Assembly: GCA_947487845.1 (NCBI GenBank)
Contig: CANKYC010000069.1
Location: 1-5,682, forward strand
Direction of reading: 5' to 3'
Source of the DNA: Rickettsiales bacterium
GTDB lineage: Bacteria; Pseudomonadota; Alphaproteobacteria; Rickettsiales; UBA1997
DNA length: 5,682 nucleotides
In this document: positions 1 to 5,682 of the stretch, piece by piece
Numbering within the stretch: position 1 is the stretch's first letter
How the letters are laid out: every line of letters begins with the position of its first letter
Notes under the pieces: model-generated
The model's database searches: none
What the model saw: only the letters and a program-made list of their open reading frames with translations
Told to the model about the DNA's origin: nothing
Position numbers and translations under genes: made by a program

Positions 1-1340
1 AACCAATAGTTTTACTTGGCGGCGGCACCACAAAAATCGGCGATCCAAGCGGAAAAGACGAAGCGCGCCAAGTTTTAACTGAAGAAAAAATTCAAGAAAA
101 TTTAAGCGGAATTAGAAAAACTTTAGAAAAATTTATCAGCTTTGAAGGCGAGAACAGTGCGGTTTTGGTGAATAATGACGATTGGCTAAAAAACCTAAAT
201 TACCTCGATTTCTTGCGCGACGTCGGCCGCCATTTTTCGATAAATCGCATGTTAACTTTCGATTCAGTAAAAACGCGGCTCGAGCGCGAACAATCTCTCT
301 CTTTTCTAGAATTCAATTACATGATTTTACAAGCTTATGATTTTTATGAGCTGAATTTAAGGAAAAACTGCCTCCTACAAATTGGTGGTTCTGATCAATG
401 GGGAAATATTGTTAATGGCGTTGAGTTAACTAGAAGAAAATCCGTAGATCCCTTCTTAGAAAAAGAAAAATATTTCTTAAAAGATTTAGAAAGAAAATTA
501 GAGAATTTTCCTGAAGAAAAAGAAAATATTGATATACTTCGCAAATGGGTAATGAAACTTAATAAAATATTATCAAACGCTGATAATCAATTAGAAGCAG
601 AGGAAGAAAGTAAAAAAAACAACTCAACTTTAGAAAACTTAGATCGACAAAACCAAGAATTTGTCAACGAAATAAATAAAGAATTTATTGAACCTTATAT
701 AAATTTTTGGAATGAACTAAAACAAAGATGCAAAGTCTTTGGTCTAACCTCGCCTCTTCTCACAACCGCCGATGGCAAAAAAATGGGTAAAACTGCTGAT
801 GGCGCGGTTTGGCTGGATGAAACCATGCTTTCGCCTTTTGATTATTTCCAATATTTCAGAAATATTGATGATCGTGATGTTGGTAGATTTTTAAAACTTT
901 TTGTCGATCGCACAAAAGAAGAAGAGGAAAAATCTTGCCAGAGCTGGGAAGATTTTTATTTAGAATTAGAAAATTTGAAAAATAAAAACATCAACCAAGC
1001 CAAGGAAATTCTAGCTTTTGAAGCGGTTAAAATTTGCCACGGCGAAAAAACTGCTAACGAAGTTTTGCAAAAAGCGCGTGAAATTTTTGTGGCAAAAAAC
1101 ACGGCGGCTTTTGAGGAGAAAAAAATTTCTTTGGGAGAAGAAAAAAATAAAAAATTAGTCGATATTATTTTTGAAATTGGCGCTGCTGAATCGAAAGGTG
1201 CGGCGAAAAAACTAATTGAAGGAAAAGCGGTTAAAATCAATAACGAAGCGGTTTTAGATGTTTTGCATTCTATAAATAATGCTGACAGTTTTGACTTGTC
1301 GGTTGGGAAGAAAAAGTTTTTTAAGATTATAATTAGTTAA
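1..1340 (+). CDS. tyrS: Tyrosyl-tRNA synthetase, 5'-truncated by window edge, with internal insertion
   Basis: Class I aminoacyl-tRNA synthetase that charges tRNA-Tyr with tyrosine in the cytoplasm. The frame is open from base 3, giving 445 visible residues. Roughly 65 residues, including the HIGH-type motif, lie upstream, judged against E. coli TyrS. Visible landmarks, numbered from base 3: the GGGTTKIGDPSG nucleotide-fold segment (6-17); the tyrosine-binding pattern Y106-x3-Q110-x2-D113; IGGSDQWGN (127-135); the KMSKS-type loop KKMGKT (259-264); AVWLD just after it; and a C-terminal S4-like RNA-binding domain (about 385-445, with KLIEGKAVKINNEAV). The motif order and the DVGRFLKLF segment fit bacterial, alphaproteobacterial-type TyrS. 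Residues 147-244 replace what is normally a linker of a few residues, so the full protein would be near 510 residues instead of about 420. The TTG/GTG codons at 165/168 are internal and not the start, since homologous sequence continues upstream. Identity is very secure. Confidence 0.96.
   Translation, partial: PIVLLGGGTTKIGDPSGKDEARQVLTEEKIQENLSGIRKTLEKFISFEGENSAVLVNNDDWLKNLNYLDFLRDVGRHFSINRMLTFDSVKTRLEREQSLSFLEFNYMILQAYDFYELNLRKNCLLQIGGSDQWGNIVNGVELTRRKSVDPFLEKEKYFLKDLERKLENFPEEKENIDILRKWVMKLNKILSNADNQLEAEEESKKNNSTLENLDRQNQEFVNEINKEFIEPYINFWNELKQRCKVFGLTSPLLTTADGKKMGKTADGAVWLDETMLSPFDYFQYFRNIDDRDVGRFLKLFVDRTKEEEEKSCQSWEDFYLELENLKNKNINQAKEILAFEAVKICHGEKTANEVLQKAREIFVAKNTAAFEEKKISLGEEKNKKLVDIIFEIGAAESKGAAKKLIEGKAVKINNEAVLDVLHSINNADSFDLSVGKKKFFKIIIS
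441..734 (+). other. In-frame ~90-codon insertion within tyrS, predicted helical and coiled-coil-like
   Basis: Between the helix ending ELTRRK and the strand starting CKVFGLT, most bacterial TyrS proteins have only a few residues. Here there are 98 codons without a stop. The encoded segment is rich in Lys, Glu, Asn and Leu with spaced hydrophobics (for example FLKDLERKLENF and DILRKWVMKLNKIL), suggesting two or three long helices. Its base composition differs from the rest of the gene: by hand count about 25% G+C over 421-720, against about 39% over both 181-420 and 721-960. The conserved motifs on both sides remain in frame, so the enzyme is probably functional. I recognise no domain. It could be an in-frame selfish insertion or a lineage-specific surface extension; inverted ends are not evident. 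Confidence 0.8.
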
Positions 1341-1360
1341 ATTAATTAAAGTCCGCATGG

Positions 1361-1381
1361 ACCCCGTCGTAAAGACGGGGT
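1361..1381. repeat. GC-rich hairpin, accccgtc / gacggggt core, left copy
   Basis: Perfect 8-bp stem (1361-1368 with 1374-1381) around a 5-nt loop, gtaaa. It begins 20 nt after the tyrS stop codon and stands out sharply from the AT-rich surroundings. It could slow or end transcription of tyrS or protect its 3' end, but no T-run follows on the + strand, so it is not a standard intrinsic terminator. The same core recurs intact at 1626-1646 and in decayed form at 1421-1445. Confidence 0.8.
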
Positions 1382-1430
1382 GACAATGTCTTTGGGTTTA
1401 TATATAAAACCATAAACTTGTCACCCCGTC
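1374..1430. repeat. 57-bp imperfect palindrome with perfect 13-bp arms
   Basis: Arms gacggggtgacaa (1374-1386) and ttgtcaccccgtc (1418-1430) are exact reverse complements. The 31-nt interior adds a weaker nested stem (ggttt / aaacc around atatata), so the whole element folds into one long rod with internal mismatches. The left arm shares bases 1374-1381 with the 21-nt hairpin, so the two structures are mutually exclusive in RNA. Confidence 0.8.
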
Positions 1431-1494
1431 TTCACGAAAGGGGGATAATGTCTTTGGTTTATATGTAAAACTATAAATTTGTCACCCAGTCTTC
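1382..1494. repeat. Two tandem copies of a ~52-bp repeat unit
   Basis: Copy 1 is 1382-1433 and copy 2 is 1444-1494, at a period of 61-62 bp. They match at 46 of 52 aligned positions, with five substitutions (four of them transitions) and one single-base gap. Each unit starts ga(c/t)aatgtctttgg, has an AT-rich middle, and ends in a gtcaccc...gtcttc block. Copy 2 has lost much of the pairing with its left arm, so it is the more decayed member. Confidence 0.78.
1421..1445. repeat. Decayed copy of the accccgtc hairpin core
   Basis: This stretch reads as the intact core seen at 1626-1646 (accccgtcttcacgacgggg) until the right half of the stem, which has become cgaaaggggg. Only a short cccc/gggg pairing survives. 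It joins the two tandem units. A further fragment of the same core (gtcacccagtcttcgg) sits at 1481-1496. Confidence 0.6.
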
Positions 1495-1525
1495 GGTAAT
1501 TATACCTTGATTCACAAAAAAACTC

Positions 1526-1603
1526 GATGTCACCCTGAGCTTGTCGAAGGGTGATTCTAAGATCGAAGCCTTAATCACCCTTCGACAAGCTCAGGGTGAC
1601 ATC
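1526..1603. repeat. REP-doublet-like element: perfect 31-bp inverted repeat
   Basis: Arms at 1526-1556 and 1573-1603 are exact reverse complements around a 16-nt loop. Each arm contains the short palindrome caccct...agggtg with the inner sequence gagcttgtcga, a repeat motif I know from intergenic regions of many bacteria. Two such units head to head is the arrangement of REP doublets (REPINs), which are known to be spread by RAYT transposases in other bacteria. No RAYT gene is in this window. In RNA the arms would form a very stable hairpin. No T-run follows, so a terminator role is not evident. Confidence 0.8.
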
Positions 1604-1625
1604 TATTGTGTCTTAAGGGATAATA

Positions 1626-1653
1626 ACCCCGTCTTCACGACGGGGTCCATGCG
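1626..1653. repeat. GC-rich hairpin, accccgtc / gacggggt core, right copy
   Basis: Perfect 8-bp stem (1626-1633 with 1639-1646) with loop ttcac, followed by ccatgcg. It is the inverted partner of 1354-1381. It ends 32 nt before the start codon of the downstream kinase gene, so it would lie in that gene's 5' leader if transcription starts upstream of it. Confidence 0.75.
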
Positions 1654-1685
1654 ATTTACAAACAACACAAATATTTAAAATAAAC

Positions 1686-2645
1686 ATGAATAAAATCCTC
1701 GGAATCGGCAACGCAATTGTTGATGTTCTTTGCAAAATTGACGATCAATTTTTAGCAGAAAATGGCTTGGTGAAAAACTCAATGTCCTTAATCGATAACA
1801 AAACAACTCAAAAACTTGCCGATTTAAAATCAGAAAAAATCACTTCCGGCGGATCAGTTGGAAATACCATCGCAGCGCTTTCGCAGCTTGGTTGCGCCGC
1901 ATCATTCATCGGCAAAGTTGGTGATGATGAATTTGGCAAAAAATATATTAGCGAAATCACCAAAACCGGCGCCGAATTTGTAAGCAACGAAACGCATCGC
2001 GATTTTTCAGCAAAATCATTTATTTTAGTTACGCCCGACGCCCAAAGAACCATGTGCACTTTTCTTGGTTGCGCTTCCGAAATTAGCGAAAATGATATTG
2101 ATGAAAAAGCTTTTAAAGGCGCGTCAATTCTATATTTAGAAGGATATTTATGGGACGCGCCAAACACCATCAAAGCGTTGAAAAAAGCGATAAAACTCGC
2201 CAAAAAAAATGATGTGAAAGTGGCATTTTCTTTATCTGATTCTTTCTGCGTTTCACGTCACAAAGATGATTTTTTATCGTTGGTTAAAAATGATTTAGAT
2301 ATTCTTTTCGCCAATGAATCCGAGGCTTTACAGCTTTCGCAAAATTTAGCGGAATTATTTTCGTATAACGAAAAATTAATCGCCGTTATTACAAAAGCTG
2401 AAAAAGGCTGCGAAGTTTTTTTTGAAAAAAAATCATTTTCATCGCCCGCTGGCAAAATTTCAAAATTGCTTGATACAACTGGCGCTGGCGATGCTTTTGC
2501 GGCTGGTTTTTTATATGGTTTGGTCAATGATTTTGAACTTGAAGAAGCGGCACATTTCGGAAATTTAATTGCGGCAAAAATTATTCAAAAATTTGGTGCA
2601 AGATTTGAAGAAGAGGAAATTCAAGAATTTTTTAGGATCAAATAA
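1686..2645 (+). CDS. PfkB-family sugar/nucleoside kinase, probable adenosine kinase
   Basis: Cytoplasmic ribokinase-fold enzyme, 319 residues, a normal length for the family. It probably phosphorylates adenosine to AMP in purine salvage. It opens with GIGNAIVDVL (6-15). The PfkB signature SGGSVGNT (54-61) is present, and the second signature DTTGAGDAFAAGF (263-275) contains the expected catalytic base D269 and the anion-hole glycines. RTMCTFLG (121-128), LEGYLWD (151-157) and SDSFCVSR (184-191) closely resemble the alphaproteobacterial adenosine kinase group as I remember it from Rhizobium; that resemblance is the basis for the substrate call, and another nucleoside or sugar is possible. The ATG at 1686 starts directly at the conserved N-terminus. 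No Shine-Dalgarno sequence precedes it; the upstream 30 nt are A/T-rich. It is the first gene of the four-gene run, with its stop codon 1 nt before murF. Confidence 0.85.
   Translation: MNKILGIGNAIVDVLCKIDDQFLAENGLVKNSMSLIDNKTTQKLADLKSEKITSGGSVGNTIAALSQLGCAASFIGKVGDDEFGKKYISEITKTGAEFVSNETHRDFSAKSFILVTPDAQRTMCTFLGCASEISENDIDEKAFKGASILYLEGYLWDAPNTIKALKKAIKLAKKNDVKVAFSLSDSFCVSRHKDDFLSLVKNDLDILFANESEALQLSQNLAELFSYNEKLIAVITKAEKGCEVFFEKKSFSSPAGKISKLLDTTGAGDAFAAGFLYGLVNDFELEEAAHFGNLIAAKIIQKFGARFEEEEIQEFFRIK
2634..2637 (+). promoter_or_regulatory. Ribosome binding site of murF (agga)
   Basis: AGGA lies 9 nt before the ATG at 2647, within the last codons of the kinase gene. It is the only recognisable Shine-Dalgarno sequence among the four starts visible in this window. 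It supports 2647, not an upstream in-frame ATG at 2569, as the murF start. Confidence 0.6.
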
Positions 2646-2646
2646 T

Positions 2647-4071
2647 ATGACTCTTTGGACGAAAAAAGAATTAATTGAAGCCTTATCTGGCGAGCTTTTA
2701 GATCATAAAATTGCTGATAATTTAGCAATTGATGAAGTTGTAATCGACAGTCGCAAAACGCCTAAAAGCGGATTATTTATTGCGCTGAAAGGTGAAAATA
2801 ATGATGCGCATGATTTTCTTGAACAAGCTGTAAATAATGGTTGCGGGATTTTGCTGGTTCACAACAAATCTGCTTTAGAAAAAACTAAAAACTGTGATTT
2901 TCTTTTAGTTAAAAACACCTTCAAAGCGCTTTACAAACTCGCTGCTTTTTCACGCAAAAGAAGTGCGGCAAAAATCATCGCCATCACTGGTTCAGTTGGA
3001 AAAACCACCACCAAAGAAATGTTGAAATTAGCATTTTCAGTTTATGGAAAAACTTTCGCGACTTACGGCAATCTTAACAACCATATTGGTTTGCCGCTTT
3101 CACTTTGTAATTTCTCGAAAGATTGCGATTTCGGAATTTTTGAAATGGGCATGAATCATTTAAACGAAATTAAACCTCTTTCAAAATTGGCGCGCCCTCA
3201 TCTCGCAATCATTACCAATGTTGGGCCGGTGCATATAGAATTTTTCAAAAATGAAGAGGAAATCGCGCTGGCAAAATCAGAAATTTTTGCTGGATTAAAT
3301 GAAGATGGAATTGCGTTAATTAATCACGACAATCTGCATTTTAAATTTATCAAAAAACAGGCTGAAATCGCGGGATTAAAAACAGAAAATATTTTAAGTT
3401 TTGGCCGCGACCGCGAAAGCAAATATTGCCTACAAGCATCTAAAATCATTGATATAAATAATTCTGAAATTTCTATCGCCACTAAAAATAAAACTAAAAT
3501 TTCCTACAAAATTTCTGCCAGCAATAAAAACATGATTTTTAATTCATTAATCATTGCCGCAGCGCTTGATTTGCTGACAAAAGATTTGAATCTTGGCCTT
3601 GTTGAACTTTCCAAAATAGAAAATATCGCTGGTCGCGGTAAAGCTTTTGACGTTTTTTTCGATCAAAAAACCATCACAATTATTGACGATAGTTACAATG
3701 CCAGCGTGCTTTCAATGCGCGCTGGATTTGAATATGCCACCGAACTCAAAAATGCTTTGGGCAAAAAACGCGTGATCGCCGCAATTGGAGATATGTTGGA
3801 ACTTGGCGAAAAATCAGTTGAATTGCACAATGAGATCGCGAAATATTTAAATGAATTAAAAATTGATTTTGTTGTTGCAGTTGGACAAAGAATGGCTGAA
3901 ATGACAAAAAATTTATCCAATCCTTATCAAGTTTTTTCTGACTCAATTTCCGCAAGTCTTGAAATTCAAAATCTTGCGCAAGATGGCGATATTCTTTACG
4001 TCAAAGGTTCGCGTGGAACAAAAATGGAAAAAATAATTGAAAAATTAACCAATAAAAACAGTGGTCACTAG
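2647..4071 (+). CDS. murF: UDP-N-acetylmuramoyl-tripeptide--D-alanyl-D-alanine ligase
   Basis: Cytoplasmic Mur ligase that uses ATP to add D-Ala-D-Ala to UDP-MurNAc-tripeptide, completing the peptidoglycan pentapeptide precursor. The 474 residues fit the family. The N-terminal substrate domain has the typical IDSRKTPKSGLFIALKGEN pattern (33-51). The central ATPase has the P-loop ITGSVGKTTTK (113-123), GNLNNHIGLP (141-150) and EMGMN (166-170), plus ITNVGPVHIEFF (189-200). The C-terminal domain shows GRGK (329-332), IDDSYNAS (346-353) and VKGSRGTKMEKI (452-463). The frame is open upstream to an ATG at 2569, but that would add 26 residues overlapping the kinase gene. The ATG at 2647 sits at the conserved N-terminus and has a ribosome site. 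The last 11 nt overlap mraY, suggesting coupled translation. murE is absent upstream, which is unlike a standard dcw cluster. Confidence 0.96.
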   Translation: MTLWTKKELIEALSGELLDHKIADNLAIDEVVIDSRKTPKSGLFIALKGENNDAHDFLEQAVNNGCGILLVHNKSALEKTKNCDFLLVKNTFKALYKLAAFSRKRSAAKIIAITGSVGKTTTKEMLKLAFSVYGKTFATYGNLNNHIGLPLSLCNFSKDCDFGIFEMGMNHLNEIKPLSKLARPHLAIITNVGPVHIEFFKNEEEIALAKSEIFAGLNEDGIALINHDNLHFKFIKKQAEIAGLKTENILSFGRDRESKYCLQASKIIDINNSEISIATKNKTKISYKISASNKNMIFNSLIIAAALDLLTKDLNLGLVELSKIENIAGRGKAFDVFFDQKTITIIDDSYNASVLSMRAGFEYATELKNALGKKRVIAAIGDMLELGEKSVELHNEIAKYLNELKIDFVVAVGQRMAEMTKNLSNPYQVFSDSISASLEIQNLAQDGDILYVKGSRGTKMEKIIEKLTNKNSGH

Positions 4072-5116
4072 TTTAATTCTTCTGCAAAATATCTGGGTTA
4101 AAGCCTTTGTTTGTCTGGCTTCGTCATATCTTATCGGATTTTTTACTATTAAAAAATATATCTCCTTCATCAACGCCAAAGGCATTTATCAGCCAATTCG
4201 CTCGGATGGACCAGAAAGTCACGTACATACAAAAAAGAAAACTCCAACAATGGGCGGAATTTTCATTGTGTTGGCTACGCTAATTTCAACCTTTCTCTTT
4301 CTCGATTTAAGCAATTCCTACATCTGGATTGTATGTTTTGTTTTCGTCGCTTTCGCCCTTATCGGCGTTACAGATGACTTAATGAAAGTGATTTATAAAA
4401 ATCCCAACGGATTTCGCGGCAGTATAAAATTGGTAATTCAATTCATGATTATCGGCGCTGCTTTTGTGTGGCTCGGAAGCGTTGACGCTATTCATCTTAA
4501 AAATCGCGTTTATCTGCCAATCGGCTCGGGACATTGGATTTCGTTGGGAATCGTTCTTTATATTTTATTTGTGACTTTCGTGATTGTCGGAACTTCTAAC
4601 GCCGTTAACCTTACAGACGGGCTTGATGGATTGGTTTCAGTTCCAGCAATTATTAATGCTGTTTGTTTGGGCGCCTTGATTTTAATTGGCACTAATCCTG
4701 ATCCTACTAATCAAAAATTTTTCGTTCCCAACGTCGCAAACTCACAAGAATTATTTTATTTTTGCATAACTTTGATTGGCGCGATTTTAGCCTTTTTAAC
4801 TTTCAATTTAAAGCCAGCAAAAGTTTTTATGGGCGATGTTGGAAGTCTGGCGATTGGCTCCGCTCTTGGTGTTATCGCGATTATTATTAAGCAGGAATTT
4901 ATATTTTTTGTGATTTCAATTTTGTTTGTTGCCGAAGCAGTTTCGGTAATTTTGCAAGTTGGATCCTACAAACTTCGCAAAAAAAGAATTTTTTTAATGG
5001 CGCCGCTACATCATCATTTTGAAAAATTAGGTTGGTCAGAACAAAAAGTTGTTAGAGCCTTTTGGAGCGCTTCAGCTTTGTTTGCGATATTAGGAATGGC
5101 GATATTTTTGGTTTAA
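4061..5116 (+). CDS. mraY: Phospho-N-acetylmuramoyl-pentapeptide transferase (lipid I synthase)
   Basis: Integral inner-membrane enzyme that transfers phospho-MurNAc-pentapeptide from the UDP precursor (the MurF product) to undecaprenyl phosphate, forming lipid I. The 351 residues are close to the usual 360, with about ten hydrophobic segments. Hallmarks: RSDGPESH (47-54), TPTMGG (61-66), the catalytic-site pair D105-D106 in GVTDDLMK, NLTDGLDG (183-190), FMGDVGS (256-262, D259) and PLHHHFE (315-321). The start is GTG at 4061: the only sense codons back to the in-frame stop at 4046 are cca, ata, aaa and aca, so no better start exists, and the N-terminus is about ten residues shorter than in E. 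coli. It overlaps the murF end by 11 nt and has no visible Shine-Dalgarno sequence, pointing to translational coupling. murD does not follow, as it would in a standard dcw cluster. Confidence 0.96.
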   Translation: MVTSLILLQNIWVKAFVCLASSYLIGFFTIKKYISFINAKGIYQPIRSDGPESHVHTKKKTPTMGGIFIVLATLISTFLFLDLSNSYIWIVCFVFVAFALIGVTDDLMKVIYKNPNGFRGSIKLVIQFMIIGAAFVWLGSVDAIHLKNRVYLPIGSGHWISLGIVLYILFVTFVIVGTSNAVNLTDGLDGLVSVPAIINAVCLGALILIGTNPDPTNQKFFVPNVANSQELFYFCITLIGAILAFLTFNLKPAKVFMGDVGSLAIGSALGVIAIIIKQEFIFFVISILFVAEAVSVILQVGSYKLRKKRIFLMAPLHHHFEKLGWSEQKVVRAFWSASALFAILGMAIFLV

Positions 5117-5128
5117 ACAAATAACAAA

Positions 5129-5682
5129 ATGACAAAAAAACCACGAGTTTATTTATACGATTCAACCTTGCGCGATGGCGCGCAGACTAGCACGGTGAAT
5201 TTTACCATTCAGGATAAAATTGAAATTGCCGGCGCTTTAGATGCCTTAGGAATTGATTATATTGAAGGTGGTTGGCCGGGCGCAAATCCAACTGATGATG
5301 AATTTTTTGCCAATCTACCGAAATTAAAAAAATCCCGTTTTTCTGCTTTCGGAATGACTCGCCGTAATGGCGTTTCAGCCGCTAATGACAATGGTTTAAA
5401 TGCCTTAATTAACGCTGATGTAAAATCAGTTTGTATCGTTGGTAAAACTTGGGATTTCCATTTGGAACATGCGCTGCATATTTCTGAAAGTGAAAATTTG
5501 GAAATGATTTCTGATTCAATCAAACATATCGTGAAGAAAAAAAAGGAAGCGATGTTTGACTGCGAGCATTTTTTTGATGGCTATAAAGCCAATCCAAAAT
5601 TCGCCCTCAAAGCCGCTAAAACAGCTTATGAAGCCGGCGCGCGTTGGGTTGTACTTTGCGACACTAATGGCGGAACTTTGCC
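5129..5682 (+). CDS. cimA: (R)-citramalate synthase, 3'-truncated by window edge
   Basis: DRE-TIM metallolyase that condenses pyruvate with acetyl-CoA to citramalate, the entry to threonine-independent isoleucine synthesis. 184 complete residues are visible; full members of the cimA-type group are around 520-540 residues, so roughly the N-terminal third is present. The start of the TIM barrel shows YDSTLRDGAQT (10-20), with the catalytic R15 and the metal-ligand D11 expected from the family. IEGGWPGANP (45-54), GMTRRNGV (75-82), DCEHFFDGYKANP (144-156) and LCDTNGGTLP at the very end follow. EGGWPG and EHFFDGYKAN are typical of the cimA-type branch as opposed to LeuA, in my recollection. The start ATG lies 12 nt after the mraY stop, without a clear Shine-Dalgarno sequence, and is likely co-transcribed. 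A homocitrate or isopropylmalate synthase role is less likely but cannot be excluded from a partial sequence. Confidence 0.9.
   Translation, partial: MTKKPRVYLYDSTLRDGAQTSTVNFTIQDKIEIAGALDALGIDYIEGGWPGANPTDDEFFANLPKLKKSRFSAFGMTRRNGVSAANDNGLNALINADVKSVCIVGKTWDFHLEHALHISESENLEMISDSIKHIVKKKKEAMFDCEHFFDGYKANPKFALKAAKTAYEAGARWVVLCDTNGGTL

Larger units (their letters stand above)
1354..1653. repeat. 300-bp palindromic repeat island bounded by 28-bp inverted repeats
   Basis: The tyrS to kinase spacer (1341-1685) has no gene that I can see. Most of it is a mosaic of palindromes. The left end (1354-1381) and right end (1626-1653) are inverted copies that match at 27 of 28 positions; each consists of 'cgcatgg' or its complement attached to an 8-bp hairpin. 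Between them lie two tandem units and a long inverted repeat, described separately. There is no coding capacity for a transposase and no clear target-site duplication in the flanking bases (aaagtc on the left, atttac on the right). It resembles a cluster of small non-autonomous intergenic palindromic elements, either nested or inserted side by side. Confidence 0.75.

Noticed and set aside
441..734. Intein in TyrS
   Set aside because: The segment begins with Ser but does not end with the His-Asn plus Cys/Ser/Thr junction, shows no intein splicing blocks, and at about 98 residues is too short.
956..1240. Minus-strand open frames opposite tyrS, the kinase, murF and cimA
   Set aside because: These have no recognisable domains and lie wholly opposite well-conserved genes, so they are chance shadows.
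165..1340. TyrS starting at the TTG/GTG codons near 165
   Set aside because: The same frame is open from base 3 and encodes the conserved GGGTTKIGDPSG segment, so the gene extends beyond the window start.
1361..1381. Intrinsic terminator after tyrS
   Set aside because: The stem is strong but is followed by gacaatgtctttggg, without a T-run. The opposite strand also lacks a convincing T-run after its stem.
1382..1494. CRISPR array
   Set aside because: There are only two units, the repeats are adjacent copies with no unique spacers of regular length, and no cas gene is present.
1479..1506. Sigma70-like promoter (ttgtca, 16 nt, tatacc) for the kinase operon
   Set aside because: The -35 box is good, but the -10 box matches only 4 of 6 and the -35 lies within repeat sequence. 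In such AT-rich DNA the match is not convincing.
2569..2646. Longer murF starting at ATG 2569
   Set aside because: The extra 26 residues are encoded over the kinase gene in another frame and are not family-like. The ATG at 2647 has an AGGA and begins at the usual MurF N-terminus.

Overview
The window reads as ordinary chromosome of an AT-rich alphaproteobacterium. The TyrS, adenosine kinase-type and MraY proteins all have alphaproteobacterial-looking motifs. The intergenic palindromic repeats recall those of Rickettsiales and related lineages. The presence of a citramalate synthase (isoleucine synthesis) argues for a biosynthetically more capable relative rather than a Rickettsia-like strict parasite. 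This placement is inference from memory of the families, not from a search.

Layout, all genes on the + strand: (1) bases 1-1340, tyrosyl-tRNA synthetase lacking its N-terminus because the window starts inside it, and carrying an in-frame, AT-rich insertion of about 90 codons (441-734) between the GGSDQWGN motif and the KMGKT (KMSKS-type) loop. (2) Bases 1341-1685, a gene-free spacer packed with palindromic repeats. It holds a 300-bp island (1354-1653) bounded by near-identical 28-bp inverted repeats. Inside are a tandem pair of about 52-bp units and a perfect 31-bp inverted repeat of the 'caccctgagcttgtcgaagggtg' type. (3) Bases 1686-5682, a tightly packed run of four genes: PfkB-family adenosine kinase-like protein, murF, mraY and the 5' part of cimA. 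The junctions are +1 nt, an 11-nt overlap, and +12 nt, so they are probably one transcription unit.

murF and mraY are the consecutive steps that complete UDP-MurNAc-pentapeptide and load it on the lipid carrier. They normally sit inside the division/cell-wall (dcw) cluster, but here they are flanked by a purine-salvage-type kinase and an isoleucine-pathway enzyme, so the cluster has been broken up. No RNA gene, CRISPR array, transposase or phage gene is visible. I did not find a clearly novel multi-gene system. The two features that deserve a second look are the TyrS insertion and the structured repeat island.
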